Shown one piece after another: positions 23,642 through 35,900 of a DNA stretch of 64,000 bases. The stretch is from Triops longicaudatus (taxonomy: Eukaryota; Arthropoda; Branchiopoda; Notostraca; Triopsidae), in contig JAGQDJ010000127.1 in assembly GCA_022885665.1 (NCBI GenBank), positions 65,403 to 129,402 on the forward strand, given 5' to 3'. Position numbers and translations under genes: made by a program. The first letter of the stretch is position 1. Each line of letters begins with the position of its first letter. Below the pieces are notes generated by a model, which was not told the DNA's origin, did no database searches, and was given only the letters and a program-made list of their open reading frames with translations.

Positions 23642-24669
23642 ATGAGTGATTTATGCCTAACACCGAAGACTTCAACCAATGCTCCAATTCCTTCAACCCC
23701 GCGAATAACTATCCCCGCCTCACCTTATTTGGAAAGAATCGGATATGGCACTGGTATATATATATATTTATTTTAAAAAAAAAAACTTAAATCAGCCTTA
23801 GAAGAATCCTCGCAATGCAGTAAATCTATTATTTTGTTGCAGGTGTTAGTGTCTACGTAATGGAAAGGATTATCGGTAAAGGAGTCTACAAATCACCGTG
23901 GGCAGTGAAGAAAGTGGGGTCTCGTTTTCTGAATTCGCACCAAGATTACGATTCCCGGTTGTTGCACGAAGCTAACATTCTTAAGAAATTGAACCACCCC
24001 CATATTATCGGATTCCGGGCGGTAGGGAAGTCGGTAGACGGTGCGCCGTGCTTGGCAATGGAGAAGGGCGAATGCTCATTAACGGATTTAATTGAGGAAC
24101 GGCTGGAAAGTTCTAACGAACCGTTTAAACCACAGGAAATAGCATTAGTCGGGCGGGATATTGCCAAAGCGCTGGCCTACCTCCACGAAGTGGGTATCTT
24201 ACACGGGGATGTCAAAAGCGGGAACGTTCTCATCTTTGGTGACTTCCAAATGGCCAAACTCTGCGATTTTGGTGTTTCGGTACCGCTGACGCAAGGTCAA
24301 TGTGCGCATGGATCTTATACAGGTACTGAAGCTTGGTCAGGCCCAGAAATCTTTGACGAGGAGGAGTTGGGGCTGACGGACAAAGCTGATATCTTCCCGT
24401 ACGGTTGCACGTTATGGGAAATGTTGGCTCTGACCACACCGCATTGTTCTCTCGATGATTCTCAACAAGAGTGGGATGAAGATGTTTATCTTGCATCTCT
24501 GGGGACAAGGCCGCTTCTGCCGCCCAGCTTGTTAGATATTGATGTGCAGACAGGCTACCGACAAGTTATTCAGATTTTTGTGGCTTGTACAGAAGCGCTG
24601 CCTACCCAACGACCTTCAGCTCGAGAGCTTGTCGATATGTGGGAAATGCAACTTGGTTTTCTTAATTGA
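23642..24669 (+). CDS. PBK: PBK/TOPK-like mitotic protein kinase
   Basis: Two exons, 23642-23753 and 23843-24669, join at phase 1 and give 312 aa (human about 322). The N-terminus MSDLCLTPKTSTNAP has TP sites, followed by TPRITIPASPYLERIGYGTG, very like TOPK. Kinase landmarks: P-loop GYGTGVSVYV, SPWAVKK (ATP lysine), LLHEANILKKLNHPHI (helix C glutamate), hinge CLAMEKGECSLTDLIEER, catalytic loop LHGDVKSGNV (HGD in place of HRD, as in TOPK), CDFGVSVPL, TGTEAWSGPE, TDKADIFPYGCTLWEM, and LGTRPLLPPSLLD. TOPK is a MAPKK-like kinase active in mitosis. The human protein ends in a PDZ-binding motif; this one ends GFLN, without it. A 32-bp tandem duplication covers the stop codon. The start fits the family length. 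Confidence 0.95.
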
Positions 24670-24701
24670 CGTGGGAAATGTAACTTGGCTTTCTTAATTG
24701 A
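24639..24701 (+). repeat. 32-bp tandem duplication spanning the PBK stop codon
   Basis: Positions 24639-24669 (GTGGGAAATGCAACTTGG onward to the TGA) are repeated at 24671-24701 with two substitutions in 31 bases. The period is 32 bp. The first copy codes for the last PBK residues and stop; the second lies in the 3' UTR. Confidence 0.93.
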
Positions 24702-25910
24702 AATGAACTGCCTTTAAGGATTTTGCTGGAAGAATACCACTTTTGTTAAACAATATTTGCATTCTGCATTGCATGCCAGGTATAAATGAAATGTGACGGA
24801 AGTGAGCCTTATTTTAGAAATAAACCAGTTCTTTGTAACAGCTGCAGCGTGTTTTTTTACGTTCACCTCATCTGTTTTCAAATTCACAGTAATTCGTACC
24901 AAACACAAAGTGAATTGGCGACTGCCGTAAAAGGTAATGTTGATAAACCGCTGTTGTGTCACTCTACCGTAGCAAACTGTTATTAACCTGGTTCATTGTC
25001 CCGTGAGTAATCGTTCCGTATTTCTTTATAATACTGAGTAATGCGCTGCAACAATTAAATACGTAACAATGAAATGGAACACACGGACTCTATCCCAACT
25101 GCACATTTTTTTTCTTTTTTCTTTTTGCCAGGCAGCCGACGGAGACAGTAGAAGGAAAGCAAGCCGTCAAGTAAGCAGCAGTTACAGGTGGCCACAGCGA
25201 AATGAAGAAGTAAAAGGCAGGGGCTGAATAAACTAAGCCTGATGAAGGATGTCCTTTAAATAACTTATTTATCGTCTATTGTGAAACTTCGATCTCGAAA
25301 CCGCAATTTGAGAATGATCAAGTAAAAGCGATTGAGATTCAGGATTGCACGGCAGGCGAATTTAGCGCTTTTTGGTAGAACACAGAATGTCATGAAAATT
25401 CTCCAAGGAATCCAAACTTTTCAGCGTAATTTATTCTAATTTGTATTACATGACGATGTAAAACTTTACAATGTGTAATTATGGTAGCTTTTCAGGCTTA
25501 CGAACACTAGAATTTAACATAGTGGTTCAAATCATGCTTGGTAATCACGCCTCCAGGCTATCTGTCTCTGACGGCTGCCTAGTAGTTGAAGTCTAATAAA
25601 AATTATTTGTTAAATATTCGCAAATAAGGACTTAATTAAATATACGAAACCTGATAAACGAAGAAACACAGAACCCCTTTCGTTTAACTGCAGATAGTCT
25701 ATTCATGCAGTTTAACCGTGTTTCAAGTTTCATTGTTACGTTCCATTTTTCTTCCTTTCTTTCTTGTGCGGGAATGACGGTTCAGGAATCTAAGCTTGTA
25801 CACGTGGCGGAATGGGGTTGAGACGCAGACGAGGAGAGATTTGCGCTTTAAGAGTGCTTTTAAGATCCCCAAGAAGGTTTGTAACCCTGAAAGGAATGGC
25901 ATTTCGCAAG
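24670..25910. other. Intergenic between convergent PBK and orphan GPCR genes
   Basis: This holds the two 3' flanks. An AATAAA at 24819-24824 (+), 150 bp after the PBK stop, is a plausible poly(A) signal. A T/C-rich stretch lies at about 25106-25127. No coding segment was recognised. Confidence 0.5.
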
Positions 25911-28900
25911 TTACACTTCACAGACAGTTGGTGCTCGCCAAACTCGGCGGGATTTGGACATAACTTTAGAGAACGAGGACGTTCTTCGTCGTCGCCGTTC
26001 CTCTTCATCGGGAATGTTTAGTGACTGAAATCTCGAGAAGGATACGGTACGGCGGTCTCCGACGCCTACCACGAAGAAATCCACTTCTTCCTCCAGTTTC
26101 ACGTCATTCGAAGGACCTTTGAAAGGACTTAAGATAAGTTGCTCTGATAGTCTATTTAACCGCGGAGGCGAGTCGGCTTGTATGGCTGACATTGTCGACG
26201 CTCGGGTTCGCATGAGCCATTTCTTGGCGTGTTTGGAGACATCCACTTCCGGTTCAGGAGTAGCTGACGTTTTACAAGCATGATACTCCGAGGTGACGCT
26301 ATTTTTCAAAGGAAATTCATATGTCGTTTCACTTTTGGTGACTTCTCGTTTGGGCACAGTTATGGGGGGCGAAGATGGCGCGGGGATCGTTTCATGTCTG
26401 CAAAGCAATTTGGCGGCTTCGGAGCGGGCGACGGGGTTGCGGTACACGTAGATACAAGCGCTTATGAGCGAGTGGGAGTACGCCATGAGCAAAGTGCCAA
26501 AGGTCACGTAGCCCAGTACCAACTCGACATAAAACGGAGCCCAGCATAAAGTGAAAGAGAGGATGACGAGCAGGGAAGTATACACGGCACGTTTCTCATC
26601 CCCACAGGCGAACTTGCGGCGCAAGGAGGCGCTTTTTTTCACCATCAAGTTGAGCGGGACGCCGGTGGCCGTCGGCACCACCGGCTGATTGACTTCGGCC
26701 GTGGCTAAAATAGCTGCAATGACGTCCGAATGGGCGGAACTGTGCGTAGGCGTGGTCATTTCATAGTGAGCGGAGGAAATGGAATGTTTGCGAGTCCGCA
26801 TGACATTCAAGCGAGCGGCTTTGTACAGCCGTACATAAATATAAATCAATGAGATTAGCGGGAACACAAAGCAAGACAAGAGGAGGACGCATGAATGGGC
26901 CAACTTTAACCAGCCAACATCCTGTATGTGAGAAAAGAGGAACAAAAATCATTATAAGTTTTCACCCAACAAAAAGGGAAGGTCACAAAAAATTTGGGAG
27001 CTTTTTACTCGTCCTGCTTCTATGTTTAGCAACACAGTACGAAACGAGAAAAAAGGATATTTATTTCGGGCTCCAAAAGCGAGACAAAGTTTTTACAGCC
27101 GAGGAAGGACAAAGCGAAATGAAGTTCTTACTTACATCAATTTCTGTGGGAAGTACACCGGGCAAGGCTAACGCTGCGGCAAATGTCCATCCACCCAAAA
27201 TTAAGAAAACACCTTTCCGTCTAGTGACGGCATGATTGTAGTGAAGAGGATTTTCAACAGCTAAGAATCGATCCAAAGATATCAAAAGCACAGAGTACAC
27301 GGAAGCTCCGAACATGATCAATCTCAAAGCGTGGCACCAATGGACGTATGGAAAACTTTGGCGCAGAAATTGATCAGGCAATACTAGTAGGCATGTGAAT
27401 AAGTTGGCAATCACCAAACTCAGGATATATCTAAAAAAGAGAACGATATCCAAAAAAGAAGAAAGAGTCAGAAATAATGAAAGTGGGAGAAAAAAAAGCT
27501 GTTCGTTGGGAAGACTGTAACAGGAAGGAACTATGTACAGAATGCACATGAAAGCACGTATGTTAGAGCTGAGAGAGAAAGTGCTGGAAACATTCCTGAA
27601 CGCTGATGGATGCTATGTACATGGGTGACCAAGCAAAGATGTACTGGCACCCTCTTTCCCGCCATCCAAACTCAACGTAACCGTTGGGCAGCTAAAGGAC
27701 TTGACCGGCCACGTTAAGCTTTTAGAGGTAACATAGCTTCTCCTCCGCCTTCGGAGTCAATTAGCTAAAAGCTAACAAGTGCTCCCTCAGGCATAGTAGC
27801 ACCAATATTTCTTCCTCTAGAAGGCAAACATTTGCGCTATCAAGCCTAACTTCACTTTGATTAACACAATTTTATTTAACATTTTGGGTAAATAGCTCAT
27901 GATAACTAAGAGACCATTTGGGAAGCTGATACAGTAAAATTTTTTCCTATGCGTTTTCTCTCCTTTCCTTGAAAACGGAGGATAGACTGACACTTCATCA
28001 GTAACAATATTTGAACGTAGTAAAAAGAAAAAAAAATGCGTAGCACTTAGCCGGGTAATTTAAAATCGCCGTACGTATCTGTAAACATTCATCATGGCCA
28101 TTTTATACTAGATTTTATTAATGAAAAGCTAAATGACAAAGACATTCTGGTAAAGGTAAGAGGCATACGCGATTTTAAGTTATTTTACCCCTTATTGTTA
28201 AAATATTGTGGCCTCAAGAACTGAGGTTCCTTTAAAAAAACTCGCGTTCGTTTCACAAAAAGCAAATATAGGAACAAATTGCAAAAACTGTCACTTTTCT
28301 AAACATTTCCATGTCGCTGACCTACGTCAAACAGACTCTGAAATCCAAAGCTGAGACGAATAAATGTCATTTTCATTGCTCTTATTGGTCCACACAGACT
28401 TAATGTCTTACGCTCTCTTCTTGCACCCCATAAAACGAATATTATTTTTGGGAGCTTAATATGCCAGAGCAGACTTCGGCTGTCTTGCAACGACAGGAGC
28501 GTAAAAGTGACACCTAAATTAACGCATACATAGGAAGATTGGAAACGTTATTATGTTCTGCTCCCAGACGAGCTCAACTTATCAGCCACCGGTTCTTTTT
28601 CATTGTTGCCTGAAGTCAAAGGGTTGTAGGCGGGCAGCGAGATTATAAAATAAAATGAACTCCGCAAGTTTACGGACCATTTGCCCGAAGCCTATCAGAG
28701 ATTTCTTGAGAATTGGAGCGCGCGAACTCAGTGACCTTCCCTCGGACGATGAAAAGCTTAGCTCATTTGCATAAATCTGTGGGGACCATTTCTATCGTAA
28801 GGCCGCAGTATAAATGTCATCCACGGTAGCTCATAAATTCTCGAACTGGAGGATGCTGAGAAAAGTTGGGACTTCCAGACACGTTTAGCAATGGAAGAAG

Positions 28901-29105
28901 AATCTCTCCACCTGTTAGAAAGGGTTCGAAGGGCTGGTCTTCGGTATAGAACGACAATAACGACAGCATTGGCCACACCTCCCAGGCCTGCCAGTAAGAA
29001 GAGACACGCCCATTGGATGTAAAGCACGGATAACTCCAGTTCACTGACAGGGGCATCTTGAGAGACGTTGTAGGCGTGGCTTGCTAGCCGGTCAATATCT
29101 TGCAT
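25911..29105 (-). CDS. Orphan class A (rhodopsin-like) GPCR with long C-terminal tail
   Basis: Three exons: 29105-28912, 27430-27136 and 26921-25911, joined at phases 2 and 0, giving 499 aa. Start ATG 29105 (MQDIDRLASHAYNVSQ, with one N-glycosylation site). TM1 has GGVANAVVIVVLYRR, TM2 SLVIANLFTCLLVLP, TM3 starts after HWCHALRL and ends LISLDRFLAV (DRF for DRY), TM4 GGWTFAAALALPGVLP, TM5 LLLSCFVFPLISLIYIYVRLY, and TM6 FTLCWAPFY (CWxP). TM7 is unusual: SACIYVYRNP replaces the NPxxY block. The third intracellular loop is long. The tail of about 170 residues is rich in basic and SP/TP sites (EERRRRRTSSFSK). The TM1-TM2 link (LRTLSNRYILSL) faintly recalls GPR161, but I would not assign a ligand or orthologue. 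Intron 27431-28911 shows nothing recognisable. Confidence 0.85.
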
Positions 29106-31122
29106 TTTAAGAGAACCCGCTCTTCTAAACCCCGCACAAGCCCCACAAGAGTTTCTCAAGTCTTCTCTCTCGTCTTTGTTCAATCAATAGTGTTTTGTCA
29201 GGTTTCTCTTGACAGATATCAAGATGGAAGAAACTCTCCTTTGCCACAGACTGCAATTATCCCCGCAAGGATTCTCTTAATTACACGTTAGACTTTCATC
29301 ACACCACGACCACCACCCAGGACAGCTCACGATCTATGCTGGTAGGATTCCATACCAGCCGAATTCTTATTACAGATCCTTTTCTGGTTTTCTCGCCATA
29401 CGTTGCCTCGTACTCAGGAACCTTGACGAAACTAAAAATAATTGGCCTTGTCTCCGGTGGGCCGTGTGGCAGCCTCCAGGGACACTCCGCGAGGATGCCA
29501 AGCAGTACCGACAAAATAAGTAACTACACCGAAGGAGGTTCACTAAGGGGCGTGTTCTTTTCAGTACAATACAGCTGTTGAAGGAACGTAACTGGAATGC
29601 AACTAAGCGTTGGTTCCTGCTGCGAAACCAATATAACGCTATGTTTCTCTCGGTCGACCTACGGCAGAATTCATGCTCATGCGGACTACGACCCATTCCC
29701 CAACACAGAAACCCAACACGCTCGATGGCTTTCCGTTCCTTTTTACTCCTGGGCAAATGATCCTACCAAGATTTTTTGTTGCCCCAGAGAGAGAAAACGC
29801 GAGTAAGAAATATGGAAAGGGTGTGAAATACTCCTTTATTTCCAACTAAGGCCGAACTCAACCCAATCGTGCAAAACTGCCCACTAAAGTTCTATTTTTC
29901 ACGCTGTAGCTTTGTATTACGCGCTCCATGGGCAACTATTTCCCCTTTGCAAAATGTTTACCTTTTTTTCGGGAGCTTTAGCGTATCACCACAATTAGCC
30001 ATTTACCAGACGAGCTCCGAACGCGGTTGCCTGAAGCTTTGAAGGTCTCAGGGTACGTACAGTAAGGGTAAGTACCTGCGCTATAGTCTGAGATGTCAGG
30101 AATCTCGTCGTTTGACATACCCACTACCATTTAATTGGTTGTGTTCTTCGAAAGTAATTCATTTTCTATCTTTATGAACTAATCCGTTTCACATTTTATG
30201 GTAATCGAACTCTTCAACTTGCACAAGCATTAATACAGTTGACAGCATTTGTCGCGCACACGAGTTATAGACTACTCGTTATGATAGTCGGGAAACAATA
30301 AACTGGAAAAAATGTCAGTTATTGAATTATAGTGCAAATCCAAAATAGGATTAATTGTACTCAGGGCTCTACAATTAGTTCTTTAAATTTTCGATCCATA
30401 GTTCACAGTAGCACCTGTGAGAGCACTTAAAAAGTATTCGTTTCGTCATAGCTCTCGAAACCGTGTACTAAGAGCATGAAAATCTCTGTTAAGTGATATT
30501 CCTTTATTATATCAAGTAGAAAAAAAGAACAAGGGGGGAAAATACAAATGTACAGGAGGGACGGGATAGTTGACACGTCGGACAAACCGTAAAAAAAATT
30601 AATAACTAATGAACGACCAACATTTTGGAATTGGAAAAAATCACATACGGAGTGGGTGCAATTAAATAAAAATGGGGAAAATTTTGACGGAATGGAGTAC
30701 AGTGTACACGAGGAAAAAAAAACAACATAAAAACTGAATTTGTGGCACTTTAGTAAGAAAGCGGTCATGGTAATTTCATTGTACCGCTCAATATATCTAC
30801 CGAAAAATTAAGCAAAAATACTTTTTGTGTAGAAAATAAGTTGGAGATAAAACGGCCTGAACTCGCACTACTAATTCACTCTACTGATTTTGCACGAGAT
30901 TTTAGAACTTCAAAATGGTGCCTTTTCTTGAAGTCATTAAGCATTTGGTCAAAATCATGCATCTTTTTGTACAGGTCAGTGATAGAAAGTTTCCAGTATC
31001 GATAGGCAGTATAACTGTAAGTTTTCAATAAGATATTTTAGCTCTATAATGCATTTTTTAATAAGTAGTCACTCGACTACTTTCCTTGTGGGAAAACAGC
31101 CATTTTGTCCCACCCCCTAGAC

Positions 31123-31312
31123 CAGTGGTGCCCAACCTACGGCCCGCGAAGGTGCCTCATGCGGCCCACTCGTTTATACCGCTCATGTATATCACTGCAT
31201 AATTTCATGTTTAACGTCGGCATGATTCTGGCGAAACCGGAACATTCAGGCCCGCGAGATTTTATATCATGTCGCGCGCGGCCCTCGGGTGAAAAAAGGT
31301 TGGGCACCACTG
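31123..31312. mobile_element. hAT-type MITE (190 bp) with 8-bp target-site duplication
   Basis: The element begins CAGTGGTGCCCAACCT and ends with the exact reverse complement, a perfect 16-bp terminal inverted repeat. It is flanked on both sides by CCCTAGAC (31115-31122 and 31313-31320), a perfect 8-bp target-site duplication. CAGTGG-type ends with 8-bp duplications are typical of hAT transposons. The interior is GC-rich near both ends (GGCCCGCG and its relatives) and has no open frame for a transposase, so it is non-autonomous. Intact TIR and TSD suggest a fairly young insertion. Confidence 0.93.
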
Positions 31313-32865
31313 CCCTAGACCAAATTGTGTAGCCGGTATTTCGTTTTGTACACTAGGAAGAGGCTCTAGTTTTCGTGGTCATCCGGCCTTGTTTTCCGTT
31401 CTATTGGAATACACTATACCTCATTTGATAGCGAGGATGCTAGTGCATTTAACGTGTATAACTTTCGGCTGGAATTTAGTCTGCACGTGAAGAGAAAAAT
31501 CAAAAGCAGAAAAGTGCCCACACTGTCCCATCCCTCCTCTACTCCTGGTAAGGGAGCAACACCGTTCTCCCTCTATTTTTTTAAAAAAATTTTTTTATAT
31601 CTCTCAGCAGCGAGGCACACAGTTACACAGTTGAAAGGAAGGAGTGCTGAGGATGGCAGGAGAAGAAATACAACCATAGCATCACTACTGTCTCGAGATG
31701 AATGAGTCTGAACTGTATTGCTGCGGTGGAGCAATGTTCACTTGGCTGCCTTCTATTAATAAACCCTTCCGAATGATTAGTACCAATTGTACTGAACGTA
31801 TCCGTTGACCCTAGTAGGTTTCTTTCACCCAAACAATGTACCCGTGCCTGACACTACCGACAGCTTTCGGCATTCTCAGCTTCCTTGTGACCTTTCGGAA
31901 TACAATTGTCAATACTCCCTTGCAGTACATGACCCTATCAAGATCTCTGCTACAGGAGCCCTAAATCAATGCTGCCCTGTGTCATCTAAACTCGTACTAT
32001 TACTGTCTCCGTAGGAAAGACTTGACTGCCCGTCATGGTCATGTATTTGCATTGATAGCGAGGGACATGAAAGCCGCCTTTACTTTTTTTTTTATCTCCA
32101 ATGCAGGCGTAGTGCACATAAGCCTTGACGTATACAGTACAGGACGTACTTTACCGGCTTTCAAATCCTGAGCTTTTGACCCCCGCTAAGTCTTTTGTTT
32201 GCTCTTTATCAGCAAGGCCAAGGGAGTTCAAGTAAAGAAACGAACTTGAGGAACGAGATGAGTTCCCAATTCAGTGCTGTAGGCCTATGGTACACCCACG
32301 TCTGCACACAATGGGGTAATTACCTACCACATAAAAGGATTGTCTTGTCAATTTCCAACACTTCACGGCAATGATCTATTCACCACGGGGAGGCCAACAG
32401 GGGAAAAACCCAAACAGGTTTTCATTCTTACCCAATTCGGCAGAACTTAGTCTGCCTCTGTGGGCGCCTATAATAACTTCGTAGGCATTCAGTGCTTTCC
32501 TCTTTATAGCGTAACTACAGGAAAGTTTAAAGAACACGTTCTCACAAACTTGGTCCGACAAGATTTACTTCCATTGTTTCATGCGAAAAAACAATTCAAG
32601 CATTAAAATTTGTTACGCTGCCATAATGGATTTAATTCGAATGCCAGCGAATTACCTTGTGGATTGCTTAACAGTGAGTTCAAGCTACGAATATAACTAT
32701 TTCAGCCTGCGCAAAAAGGATTTAGAAGTGGGCACGAAATTATACAAAACGCGAATTCTCATAGTTTCTCTCAATACTTCACGACCAAAATTGAGGTTAA
32801 AATGCACCTTTTGGTTGTTCGAAAAAACGAAACGGATAAACAGGAAATGGTGGATTGGAGTTACT

Positions 32866-32875
32866 TTTATTTATT
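32866..32875 (-). terminator. FTSJ3 poly(A) signal (two overlapping AATAAA)
   Basis: On the minus strand AATAAATAAA lies about 45 bp after the FTSJ3 stop codon, giving two overlapping canonical poly(A) signals. Confidence 0.75.
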
Positions 32876-32916
32876 CCAAGAACGAAAAAAAAGTTTTAGT
32901 TTTACACAATATTCTC

Positions 32917-35900
32917 TTAGCGCTTCTTTTTTCCATGTCTGCCTCGTCTTTGCTCCTTTTTCGCTCTTTTGTTGTCTTTCTTCATCCGAAGATCGACCAT
33001 CTTATATCTTCCTTCTACTCCGGCCGGTCTTCGTGCTCTCTTGCCTGTTTGGGAGCCTTTCCTTGCCACCACGTACTTAGTTTCTGGCTTCTTGTTGGCA
33101 GCCGCTGCGGCTTTACGATAAATTCTGAAACAACACGCAAAATCCTCATGGTCAATATCTTTTCAATCTACACTTTTGACCCCCTATATCATCTACACCA
33201 CTCGAAAAAAAAACTTACTGTCGGATCTGCTGCGCTTTATCGTAATCTGAGTTGCCCATGGTTTCAGCAATATTCTGCACCTTCTTTTTAGCTTTTTCCA
33301 TCATGCGCAAAACACGACGCTTCTTACGAGCTTTGGCTTCCACCACCTTCTTAATTGGACGCACGTTAATTTCCTTCAAACGTTGCCGGTACGCGTCCAC
33401 TTCCGCCTACAACCCAAGTGTCACGTATTAAAAACAGACAGGCATATATAAACAAAAGAAAGAAAATAAGAATTTGAATGCAAAGAAACGGTTCCCTGCT
33501 GTCCAAAAATAAGAAAGCCTTAATTAAGAAAAAGGAGCAGTCGGTTTTTCAATAACAACAACTTCAAAGGCAAAAAGTTCCAAGAAACCTCAAGAGATTT
33601 TTTTGTCAACAATATTGTGCAATAGTGTACCTTGGAAACTGGCAAATCTTTCTTGTTGTGTCTGCGCTCGTCTTCAACAAACCATTCCGGCAAGTTGTCG
33701 TCTTCAAAGGCGTAGCGATTCCAGCCATCATCCAAAATATCCCGGCGTGCTTTTTTCGATCTAATTAACTTCTGGCCTAAAGCCAAGGCCTCAGGTGGAA
33801 GCGATTTCTTGCGTTTTCCTAGAAAACCAATTAAACGACTCCAAATTAACACCTTTTCTTCCACAATTTCTTTTTCTCTTTCTTCATCACGCATTTAACA
33901 CGCAACAGAATAAACAAAAACACACAGAACGTGCAGAGAAATACAGTTCGAAAGAATGAATTTTCTCCTAGGGCAGTATGACATAGCAAACCTAGAGCTA
34001 ACAAAGAAAAACGAAAGAAACATACAGAATACTTGTATAAAACGTGCAGTGTAAATAATGAGACAAGTACCGGCAGCTTGCTGAGGAACGACTTCAAATG
34101 TATCGCCGCCTTTTTTCTTATTATCGGCTAAGTCTTGCTCCAATCCCGAGTCGGTGTCCGAGTCATCGGAACTCGAGTCATCCCCATCGGTGTCACTTTC
34201 ATCTTCTGTATCTTCCTCGTCCAACTTTGCGGAATCCTGGCTCAGCTCGCTGTCGGTCGTCACTTGACCCTTTTTCCCGGCTCGTTTTTCGGTTTTCACG
34301 AGCGCAGCGGCTTGTTTGAAAGTCTCTTGACGTTGCTTTTTCAACACAAGATCCAATTCCGCATCTTCGTCTTCTTCGTTTTCCAAGTTCTCGAAAACAT
34401 CCTACGGAAAAAGGAACAATCAATACTAAGGTTAACTGACTCTTACACGATACGACAGAAAAAATGGTACGTGAACAATACGTCACGAAAGGCAAAAGGG
34501 CTAAAGCAAGTTAATAAGTGAAAATTACATGAAAGATTTTTACATGAGAAACAGCAGTTACGCCACGCAGAATTTTAACTTAATTACTAACAGAGAAAGA
34601 GTGCATAGTTTATTTCAGTAAATGAAAAAAACCGCTCGATAAATATATTACACGATATTCTCAAAACGGGAACGAGAACGAATGGAGTAGGAGAAATTGT
34701 GAAACTCTCAAAACTACGAATTGCCTCCTTTAGTATTACCATTTACCTCTTCGGATTAATACCTATCTTTCTTCAATTTTCCTGTCTGGTTTTAAAATAT
34801 TACATATTCTTGTTTGCATTTCCATATCATGGTTGGAGTACGGTAACGTAAAATTTTTCCGTTTCCGTTTCTTTTAATAAAGATTTGCGAAAGGACATTT
34901 CATAATTAGAATGAGACGCCCACTCTCTTTAATAACCACAATCCTACTTATTTACTTTTCCGTTGTATCGGATTACTTCAAAGACGTTACAACGTATGTT
35001 TTAACGAGAATATTACATCATGTGCTAAGACACGAGTTGCAGCGACATTAGTCTGCGTTTAACAACGAAAATCGGTTGCGGTTAAGTCTGTCTCTGGAAA
35101 GTGCTAGTAAAGTATGTAATGTAACCTACGTTATGCATAGATTGCTAACTTAAGTTAAGACAACTCGGAACCACACAAGTTGAGGAACAGAACCATGTTC
35201 CTATAATATTCCCACGTGGCACACGAGACCAATGAAAGTTTGCTTTTGTTGCTGCAAGATGTTTACAGTTCTCCACATCTTTGCCTAGAAAACCTACGTA
35301 ACCCCCTCCAAGATAGAGAGCGACGAAAATATTCCAGCACTTTACTTTCTTGATTTTTTTTTTCGTTTTAGTAGAATGCAGAATCAAACTTCTAAAATAA
35401 ATTTTACAGTACACATCTAAAAGTTCCGAATATACAAAAAAGAAATGTAACAACTAGGTATAACAACTTCGATATCTGTACAAATAAACTTTTCATCTTC
35501 GCAAAAAGGCTGCAGACAGGTTGGACAAAAGTGATCAAAATACTACCATCTGAGAATCGACGCCCGTAAAGGATTACAAAATAAATAAAAAAAAGAAAAA
35601 TACTTAAAAAAACCCCTCCGTAGTAGAAAAATTTTCGCTGAAAGCTGACCATTTAGAGATAGTGTTCAAACATGATTATTACTACATAACGTAATTAGTT
35701 AAAAAAAGCACTATAACTCAGCTAATTGAAGGCAAACTTCTCGACAAGGTAAAACTTCACATTTATCGAGCTAGGAACCAAAACTTGGTCGTGAAACGCC
35801 AAGTGTACTAACAAGGTATTCTTGATGCTGAGAATGAAACTCAACTCACCTTGAACAGTTTGCTTAATGAAGCTTAACAGCTAAATCTTTTTGTGCACCC

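Larger units (their letters stand above)
29106..32916. other. Intergenic: orphan GPCR upstream region, MITE, FTSJ3 downstream region
   Basis: About 3.8 kb without a recognisable gene. It contains the hAT-type MITE at 31123-31312. Overlapping open frames at 29299-29845 on both strands have no family resemblance. FTSJ3 poly(A) signals lie at 32866-32875. Confidence 0.5.

Noticed and set aside
32581..33291. A 236-codon plus-strand open frame
   Set aside because: It is antisense to the last FTSJ3 exons, which carry the conserved Spb1 C-terminal domain and good splice sites.
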